From Caldilineaceae bacterium (GTDB lineage Bacteria > Chloroflexota > Anaerolineae > Caldilineales > Caldilineaceae), in NCBI GenBank assembly GCA_020846635.1, contig JADLDO010000036.1:1-64000 (forward strand): 64,000 nucleotides of DNA, in the 5' to 3' direction. How positions within the stretch are numbered: position 1 is the stretch's first letter; each line of letters starts with the position of its first letter. The position numbers were made by a program, and so were the translations under genes. The notes below the pieces were generated by a model that did not search any database, was not told where the DNA came from, and saw only the letters and a list, made by a program, of their open reading frames with translations. Positions 26,514 to 32,970 of the stretch are shown here, one piece after another.

Positions 26514-29500
26514 ATGACTCGTCCTTTATTTGATACAGAGTACCTCTTTGGCCTGCATGAGGCCGGAGGGGAACAATTGATGTTGGATGCGGGCCGGAAG
26601 GGCTGGATTCTCTTTAATGAAGCAATCGGCCATGATCCCGCAGACAAACGTGGCGTCGACTTTGGCCGTTGGAGTGACCAGGGGTTTGGAATCATTTGCC
26701 GTTTGAACAATGGTTTCCCACCCGATGGTACGATTCCTCATTCCAGTCTCTATGAGGAGTTTGCGCGGCGGGTGGCGAGCTTTGTCGCGGCCAGCAGCGG
26801 CTGTAAGATCTGGGTCATTGGCAATGAGATGAACTATGCCGTGGAGCGACCTGGTGTGCAGGTGGATTGGTCGCGCCATGCTTCGACGCGTGCGACGACG
26901 CCGGAAGCGGGGGATCCGCTACGGCGTGGTCTGGTCACGCGCTTTAACGTACTGCCCGATCATTCAACGGAGATTCGCACCACGCGCGGGGCGACGATTA
27001 GCCCCGGCGAGGTGATCACACCAGAGATGTATGCGCGCTGTTATAAGCTCTGCCGCGATGCCATCCACCGGCTGCCTGGTCATGCCGACGATCAGGTTGT
27101 GGTGGGCGCTGTTGCCCCGTGGAACTCGCAGACGATCTATGCCGGGAATGCGAATGGCGATTGGGTGCAGTATTTCCGCGATATTCTGGAGCAGTTGGGG
27201 CCGAACCAATGCGATGGGATTGCGCTGCATACCTACACGCATGGAGGCGATCCAGAACTGATTGGCAGCGAAGAAAAGCTGGCTCCGCCTTTTCAGAATT
27301 ACCATGCGGAATTCCGCGCTTACACGGACTTTCTGGGCGCTGTGCCGGAAGCGATGCGGACGCTGCCGGTCTATATCACCGAGACCGACCAGAGTGAGCC
27401 GTGGCTGGATGTCAACAGCGGTTGGGTGCAGAAGGCCTATGAGGAGATTCATGGCTGGAATATGCAGCCGCATAATCAGCAGATTCGCGCGCTGGTGCTC
27501 TACCGCTGGCCGTTGTTGGATCGTTGGCATTTGGCGAGCAAAGCAGGCGTGTTGGAAGATTTCCGAGCGGCGTTGGCGCATGACTACCGCTGGCGCGGCA
27601 GTGAGTTGGGCCAGGCGAGCGAGCAGGGAACGGTCTTGGTGACGGATACGTCCCCCAAAGAGTCCAATCGCCAAAGGCGGCGGCGCGAAAAGGAAGCCGC
27701 AGCAAGGGCACGCGCCGAACGGGAACAAGCGGAAAGAGAGCGTGCCGCCAAAGAACGCGTCGAAAAAGAACGCGCTGAAAAAGAACATACTGATAAAGAA
27801 CGCGCCAATAAAGAACGCGCCGACAAGGGACAAGTCGAAAAAGAAGCGACTAGCCGGGATCGCAGCCGGCAAGAGCCTGTTGAGCGGACGCCTGCGCCGA
27901 AAGAGCGAGATCGCTCTGAGCGCGAAAAGGAGCGTGAAACAAATCGCCAGGTGCGAACTGCGCCCTATCGCGCGCAATGGCTGGACGACCGCTTTCCGAG
28001 CCGCTTGAATGCCGGGCAAATTGTGACTGTGCCGATTACGGTCAAGAACAATGGCGCGATTCCGTGGACACCGGGTGGTGAACATCCATTCCGGCTTGGC
28101 TACCGCTACTATCGCAACCGCCGCATTTTGTCGTTGGGCGAAGAGAAGGATCTTCGTACAGAAGTGCCACAGACGGTCGCCGAGGGCGAAACCGTCACGA
28201 TCAACGTGCGTATTGCCCTGCCAGACCAGCCCGGCAACTATACACTGGAAATGGATATTGTCCATGAAGGAGTGACCTGGCTCAAGGAGCAGGGGTCGCC
28301 GGTGCTGACGCGCTGGTTGACTGTGGAAGCGCCGCGGCGCGAGCTGAAGCTGGACGGTTCCGACCAGTCGTCGCTGCCGGTGCCGCTCTTCTCCGATATT
28401 TCCACCGTCCTGCCACGGGCCGGAACGCCCTATGCGCGGCGCGGTTTGAACCAGATTCGCTATATTGTGATCAGCCATACGGGGGCGCATCCCCGGCTGA
28501 GTTTGGATCGCATCGCCGAGACCCACATCCAGTATGGCTATCCCGGCATCGTCTATGACTTTGTGGTGGATAGCAATGGACAGGTCTTTAAGGTCACGAA
28601 CCTGGAAGAGGTGGCGCAGCCGGATCAAGTGTGGTCGGAGCAGGGTGTCAATATCTGCTTGACCGGCAACTTTTCGGCAACGGCTCCGGCGCTGGCACAA
28701 TTGGATGCGACGGGACGCCTGTGTGCATGGCTGGCGCAGAATTTGGGACTGGCGCCAGAAAGCATTGTGGGGATGAGCGAACTCACCAAGAGCGAAAGCC
28801 CTGGTGATAGCTTTTACCGTGGATTGGCCTGGAAGAACATTCTGTCACGCCAGGTTCAGTTGCATCTCGCGGCCTTTAGTGGTTCGGGTGATAACAGCAA
28901 GGTACAGGAGCTAACCCACGCACTTGAAGAATCGCGCGTGCAGAACCACGAACTGCAAAGCCAACTCAAGATCGCCGAGGATGCGCGGCTGCGGCTGGAT
29001 ACGCTGCATTCGCGCTTGCAGGCTGAGGTCGTCGAGTTGCAGCAGCAGATGGCGACCCAATCGGTGCAGACGGTTGGGGGGATTCGCATCTTCGATTGGG
29101 TGGAGCAACTGCCACGGGATGCGGAACAGTATCGCCCGCGCAGCGCGCAAGATGTGCGCTTCTTGGTGATTCACCACACGAGCGTTGATCCGGCAACACC
29201 TTTGGAGGAAATCGCGCAAAGCCAGCGGCAGGAGTGGCCCGGTATTCTCTATGATTTTGTGGTGGATGCCAAAGGGGAAATATACCAGACACAGCCGTTG
29301 GAGCAGGCTTTGGCTGTTGACGAAGAGTATCTGGCAAAGGGAATTCAGATCGCTTTTGCCGGGGACTTTACCGATGCCATTCCCAACAATGAGCAGCTAT
29401 ATGCGGGTGGGCGACTGATTGCATGGTTGATGGAACGCTATCCCCATCTGCGTACTGAGCAGATCAAAGGAGTGCGCGAGTTTGTGCCGCAGCCGTCGCC

Positions 29501-30614
29501 GGGTGATCAATGGAATGACGGACAACGATGGCGCGAGATGCTCCTGGCCGCGGTTCGCCGGACGCGCGGCATGGTCGAACCAAGCGAAATGGAGACACAA
29601 CTGCGCGTGAAACTAGCGCAGATTGAACATGAGCTTCAAGTGGCCCAACGCAGCAATCAACTGCTGCAAGAGCAAAAGACGCGTCTACAAACGGAGTACC
29701 AGCGCCTGCAAACCCAGGCCGCGGAACAGCAGGATAACAAGGTCTATGTCATCCCGCAACCGGCGATTCGCAACGTTGTTGACCAGTTGGCAAAGCATCC
29801 CACGCTGCGCTTTGAGCGGCGTCCGTTGAGCCAGATCACCCACCTGGCGATTCATCACACGGCGACGCCGCCCAGCGTAAGCCCTACCCGAATTGCCGAA
29901 ATGCATGTGTCGCCCGATTCAAACCGCGGCAAGGAGGCATGGCCCGGAATTGGGTATCATTACTTTATCCACGCTGACGGTACGATTGACCAGACCAATC
30001 TCCTGGAGACGGCCTCGTATCATGTCCACCGGCACAATATCTATTCGGTGGGGATTGTCTTTGCAGGCAGTTTTATGAACGGTAAGATTCCGACATCGGC
30101 TCAATTGCGGTCAGGGGCACATCTTACAGCATGGCTGATGCAGGATCTCAATGTGCCGTTGGCACGCGTTTGGGGACACCGAGAATTTCCAGACAACACA
30201 ACTGTATGCCCTGGAAGCGAGTGGACATTGGGGAACCGTTGGCGTGACCTGCTCTTTGAACGGATTGAGCAGATCCAAGCGGGCGTGGGTGTCAAGAGCG
30301 TGCGCCATTATATGCTCTTTTGGCAGCGTTCGTATCCTGGGCCACTGGCGCGCCAAGATTTGGTCAATGCCATTAACTACATTGTGCGCTTCCGTCCGGC
30401 GCTTGGGTTTAGCCTGAACGACGCGCGCAATGCTGAGTATGTGACGATTGTGGGGAGTGAGGCGGGGATCAGCGCGGCGGAAGAAAAGGCGCTGCAAAAT
30501 AGCGGTTGTAAGGTCGAGCGCATCGCAGGGCGCGATGAGGAGGAGACCAGCCGCATGTTGTCGGAGTTGGCGAACTTGGGGCGACGCTTCCGCAATTTTG
30601 ATGTTGATTTTTGA
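26514..30614 (+). CDS. Glycosidase-like domain, charged coil, Ig-like domain and three PGRP/amidase_2 domains
   Basis: 1366 residues. The N-terminal domain (about 1-365) is a paralogue of that in the preceding protein (Glu105 in VIGNEMNYA, Glu290 in YITETDQ). A Lys/Glu/Arg-rich coil (about 380-480), an NBR1-type Ig-like domain (about 485-605) and three N-acetylmuramoyl-L-alanine amidase (PGRP-type) domains follow at about 645-785, 865-1010 and 1095-1260, separated by two coiled coils. Only the third keeps zinc ligands His1114, His1222 and Cys1232; the first has Ser, Met and Ser there, the second keeps just the first His. A ~100-residue C-terminal domain is unrecognised. No signal peptide is seen. 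Operon partner of the M23 protein. Confidence 0.88.
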   Translation: MTRPLFDTEYLFGLHEAGGEQLMLDAGRKGWILFNEAIGHDPADKRGVDFGRWSDQGFGIICRLNNGFPPDGTIPHSSLYEEFARRVASFVAASSGCKIWVIGNEMNYAVERPGVQVDWSRHASTRATTPEAGDPLRRGLVTRFNVLPDHSTEIRTTRGATISPGEVITPEMYARCYKLCRDAIHRLPGHADDQVVVGAVAPWNSQTIYAGNANGDWVQYFRDILEQLGPNQCDGIALHTYTHGGDPELIGSEEKLAPPFQNYHAEFRAYTDFLGAVPEAMRTLPVYITETDQSEPWLDVNSGWVQKAYEEIHGWNMQPHNQQIRALVLYRWPLLDRWHLASKAGVLEDFRAALAHDYRWRGSELGQASEQGTVLVTDTSPKESNRQRRRREKEAAARARAEREQAERERAAKERVEKERAEKEHTDKERANKERADKGQVEKEATSRDRSRQEPVERTPAPKERDRSEREKERETNRQVRTAPYRAQWLDDRFPSRLNAGQIVTVPITVKNNGAIPWTPGGEHPFRLGYRYYRNRRILSLGEEKDLRTEVPQTVAEGETVTINVRIALPDQPGNYTLEMDIVHEGVTWLKEQGSPVLTRWLTVEAPRRELKLDGSDQSSLPVPLFSDISTVLPRAGTPYARRGLNQIRYIVISHTGAHPRLSLDRIAETHIQYGYPGIVYDFVVDSNGQVFKVTNLEEVAQPDQVWSEQGVNICLTGNFSATAPALAQLDATGRLCAWLAQNLGLAPESIVGMSELTKSESPGDSFYRGLAWKNILSRQVQLHLAAFSGSGDNSKVQELTHALEESRVQNHELQSQLKIAEDARLRLDTLHSRLQAEVVELQQQMATQSVQTVGGIRIFDWVEQLPRDAEQYRPRSAQDVRFLVIHHTSVDPATPLEEIAQSQRQEWPGILYDFVVDAKGEIYQTQPLEQALAVDEEYLAKGIQIAFAGDFTDAIPNNEQLYAGGRLIAWLMERYPHLRTEQIKGVREFVPQPSPGDQWNDGQRWREMLLAAVRRTRGMVEPSEMETQLRVKLAQIEHELQVAQRSNQLLQEQKTRLQTEYQRLQTQAAEQQDNKVYVIPQPAIRNVVDQLAKHPTLRFERRPLSQITHLAIHHTATPPSVSPTRIAEMHVSPDSNRGKEAWPGIGYHYFIHADGTIDQTNLLETASYHVHRHNIYSVGIVFAGSFMNGKIPTSAQLRSGAHLTAWLMQDLNVPLARVWGHREFPDNTTVCPGSEWTLGNRWRDLLFERIEQIQAGVGVKSVRHYMLFWQRSYPGPLARQDLVNAINYIVRFRPALGFSLNDARNAEYVTIVGSEAGISAAEEKALQNSGCKVERIAGRDEEETSRMLSELANLGRRFRNFDVDF

Positions 30615-30684
30615 GAAGAGAGGGAGCAGAGGATTCCTCGCCCGGAGGCGCTGGGGCGCAGAGGGAGATATAGAGGGTAGGAAA

Positions 30685-30708
30685 GGAGATCCTTTGCTCA
30701 GGGTGACG
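30685..30708. repeat. Dispersed repeat, copy 1
   Basis: GGAGATCCTTTGCTCAGGGT followed by GACG. The same layout (GGAGA..C..CGCT..GCTCAG..TGACA) ends the gene at 51219, and a longer related element is at 39305-39402. Confidence 0.5.
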
Positions 30709-30727
30709 TAAGCTCTGGCTTGTGACT

Positions 30728-31627
30728 ATGGCAAATCCTTCTACGAGTTCTGGCTATCAGCCCGGTGGCGCTGCGGGGATTACGGGAGTGACCAGTCCCC
30801 ATCAGGGGCTGGGCGCTGCCTATGCTGTCTCGTTGCCGCTTTTTGAAGGGCCGCTAGACCTGCTGCTGCACTTGATTGAGCAGGAAAAGCTCGATATCAA
30901 CGAGATCAGCTTGGTTGCCGTCACTGACCAATACCTCAAGACAATTGACCAACTCGTCGAAGTTGCCCCTGGTGCGCTGGCTGATTTCTTGGTGGTGGCC
31001 TCGCGGCTGCTCTATATCAAATCAACACGCTTGCTGCCTAAGCCTGCCACGGGCGAGGAGGATGAGGAGGATACGGGTGACAACCTCGTGCGTCACCTGT
31101 TGGAGTACCGCCAGTTTAAGCGCGCTGCAACAGAGCTGCGCAGCCGCCAGGATGAAGGTTCGCGCCTCTTTGTGCGGCCTCCGACGACGGTTGACCTGGG
31201 CGAATTGACGCAGAAGCCGCCGGAGTTTGGCGAGTTGGATGCGACGCTCTTGCAGAAGGCGCTACAGCGTGCTTTGGCACGAATTCCTGTCTTGCCGCCA
31301 CCCCCGAAGGTACATTCCTATACGGTAACTGTGGCAGAGCGAATCGAGAGCGTGCGTAGCCTGCTGGCAGAGGCGCGCAAGTCGGCTCAGCCAATGCTCC
31401 CACTTTCCTTTGCGGGCCTGCTGGACGAAAGTAGTTCGCGGCTTGAGATTATCGTCACGTTTCTGGCGGTGTTGGAGTTGATTAAGCAGCGCGAAGTGGT
31501 GGCGCGGCAGGATGCTACCTTTGGCGAGATCGTCTTGCTGTTGGCCGATGAGGATGGGCCGGTGAATGAGGGGCAGAATCCTGCCGATGGAGAGAATTTA
31601 GCGACGGCGACGGAGCCAGAGGAGTGA
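30728..31627 (+). CDS. scpA: Segregation and condensation protein A
   Basis: 299 residues from the ATG at 30728 (a GTG two codons earlier is possible; neither has a clear ribosome site). Kleisin subunit of the SMC condensin that compacts and segregates the chromosome. The N-terminal signature FEGPLDLLLHLIEQEKLDIN is followed by ITDQYL-like and LADFLVVASRLLYIKSTRLLP, and the C-terminal winged helix by LEIIVTFLAVLELIKQREV. The C-terminal ~25 residues are acidic and non-conserved. scpB is not in the window. Its 3' end overlaps the convergent surface-protein gene by 30 bases. Confidence 0.94.
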   Translation: MANPSTSSGYQPGGAAGITGVTSPHQGLGAAYAVSLPLFEGPLDLLLHLIEQEKLDINEISLVAVTDQYLKTIDQLVEVAPGALADFLVVASRLLYIKSTRLLPKPATGEEDEEDTGDNLVRHLLEYRQFKRAATELRSRQDEGSRLFVRPPTTVDLGELTQKPPEFGELDATLLQKALQRALARIPVLPPPPKVHSYTVTVAERIESVRSLLAEARKSAQPMLPLSFAGLLDESSSRLEIIVTFLAVLELIKQREVVARQDATFGEIVLLLADEDGPVNEGQNPADGENLATATEPEE

Positions 31628-32704
31628 ACCACCGAAAATCCCGGCGCCGGAAAAACTGAGCAACCCCACCGCAAGCAGGCCATTTGGCCCGTTGCGTTCG
31701 GCGATCTGGATGAGTTGGGTCTGCGCGTCGCTGGGGAACGTGCTGGCTTGTGCAGGAGTGACAGTGGGCCAGGGCGTCCAGGTGGCTGTTGGGGTCGGCG
31801 AAGGCGTTGGTGACGGTGTGGGGGTGACGGTCGGTGTCGCGGTTGGCTCTGGGGTTGGCGAAGGTGTTGCGGTTGGTGTGTCTGTGGGCAGTGGGGTATT
31901 TGTGGGTAGCACAGGCGGTGCGGCGACCATTGCCGCGGCTGCCTGTTCAACGACTACTGCTTCTGGCGTGGCCGTGGGCGGCTCTGCTGTAGGTGCTTCG
32001 GGTGTTGGGGGAATTTCGACGGCGACTGCTGGCGCGCTTTCGTCTGGGAGAAGCGCGATTGCGTCGATAAAGATAAAATTGTCACCCGTGCTTGCTGGGT
32101 GATCGACTAAGAAAAAGACCGTGACGGTGTCTGTGGCGGCGCGTGCCCTGACGTCGATGTTGACGTCGGGTGGTGGATAATTGAGGACGCGGCCATCGCC
32201 CCAGTGCATTGGCCCCCAGACGACATTGGGGCTGCTGGGATCCGTGCCACCCGTTGGGTCGATGCCGAGTTGGCGACCAAATTGATCGGGTGCATTGGGT
32301 GCGCCCCACGAGATACTGGCACGATAGCCCGCGCCTGGCGATACTTGTACTTGTGTAAAGATACCCGCTTTGAAAGTGCCGCCACTGTTGTGCATTTTGA
32401 GGGTTGGCGGGCCAAAAAAGCTGTGGGCGCTGCCCGCCGATGTCTCGACAATATACGCAACATCACCTGACAAGACGAATGGACTCCAACCGCTGGGTAG
32501 TTGGTTTGGCGGGCTGCCGACAGGATTCTCCATATCGCAGACCGGCTGCGGGATGACGTTGGGTGAATTGCACGGGTCGGACGCCTGCGCCGGAGCCGCG
32601 AGTGTGAGACTTAAGGCCAGCGCCAACAATGTGGCTGCGAGCGGTTGGCGAAGACGGTAGATCTGCTGGCACTGATTCTGGAAGCGGCGGACATTCGAGG
32701 TCAT
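31598..32704 (-). CDS. Secreted surface protein with Thr/Pro stalk and C-terminal anchor
   Basis: 368 residues. Signal peptide with a basic start, hydrophobic LAATLLALALSLTLAAP and an AQA-S cleavage region near residue 41. The extracellular domain (about 45-225) is beta-rich, with DNFIFIDAIALLPDE typical of a carbohydrate-binding-like jelly roll. A Thr/Pro stalk (about 230-320; TPTATPSPTPEPTATP) leads to a C-terminal membrane segment and LLWLRRRR, the layout of a sorting-type anchor. Attachment to the cell surface is inferred. The start lies 7 bases from a TATACT box with no ribosome site, so the mRNA is probably leaderless. Tail-to-tail overlap with scpA. Confidence 0.85.
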   Translation of the reverse strand: MTSNVRRFQNQCQQIYRLRQPLAATLLALALSLTLAAPAQASDPCNSPNVIPQPVCDMENPVGSPPNQLPSGWSPFVLSGDVAYIVETSAGSAHSFFGPPTLKMHNSGGTFKAGIFTQVQVSPGAGYRASISWGAPNAPDQFGRQLGIDPTGGTDPSSPNVVWGPMHWGDGRVLNYPPPDVNIDVRARAATDTVTVFFLVDHPASTGDNFIFIDAIALLPDESAPAVAVEIPPTPEAPTAEPPTATPEAVVVEQAAAAMVAAPPVLPTNTPLPTDTPTATPSPTPEPTATPTVTPTPSPTPSPTPTATWTPWPTVTPAQASTFPSDAQTQLIQIAERNGPNGLLAVGLLSFSGAGIFGGSLLWLRRRR

Positions 32705-32711
32705 GTAGTGG

Positions 32712-32739
32712 AGTATACAAGCGAATGGGCAGAGAGCAA
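32712..32739 (-). promoter_or_regulatory. Leaderless promoter of the surface-protein gene
   Basis: On the minus strand: TTGCTC (32739-32734), 16-base spacer, TATACT (32717-32712), seven bases, ATG. Confidence 0.6.
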
Positions 32740-32778
32740 AACTTGGTAAGCTATGAACCGCCGCTCTCGAGTCTTAGG

Positions 32779-32811
32779 CTCGTTTAATTCTCGTTTAATT
32801 CCAGATTAATG
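32779..32811 (+). promoter_or_regulatory. Tandem 11-bp repeats resembling a Pho box
   Basis: CTCGTTTAATT occurs twice in perfect tandem (32779-32789, 32790-32800) and a diverged third unit follows (CCAGATTAATG). The 11-bp period with an A/T-rich 3' half is typical of PhoB/OmpR-family regulator sites. A -10 candidate (TATTAT, 32823-32828) lies just downstream on the plus strand. The surface-protein promoter lies 40-67 bases away on the minus strand. Confidence 0.5.
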
Positions 32812-32879
32812 TGACGCATTTATATTATAGTTGCGCTGTTGTTTAGACGCCTATGAACCCCTCCTCGGAAGCGTCTACT

Positions 32880-32916
32880 GAAAGTCCTGGTGCGACGCCT
32901 GTTGCCCAGGACTTTC
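32880..32916. repeat. 11-bp perfect inverted repeat
   Basis: GAAAGTCCTGG (32880-32890) and its complement (32906-32916) with a 15-base loop, past the end of the helicase-related gene. No T-run on either strand, so a weak terminator at best. Confidence 0.4.
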
Positions 32917-32970
32917 GTTGTGATGGGGCTGAGACGTTGTCGTTCACACGAAGATCGGCAAGCGCGTTCT

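Noticed and set aside
27690-27960. Short GAACGCGCCG/AAAGAACGC-like repeats that could suggest a CRISPR or VNTR
   Set aside because: They are in-frame Lys/Glu/Arg codons of a charged coil within the amidase protein; unit length and spacing vary.
24769-28700. Long minus-strand frames (465 and 578 codons) under the wall-hydrolase genes
   Set aside because: They mirror the codon pattern of the real plus-strand genes and are Arg/His/Pro-rich with no family resemblance.
31745-32000. Degenerate GGTGTTGG-type repeats
   Set aside because: They encode the Thr/Pro stalk of the surface protein on the minus strand and are not an independent repeat.
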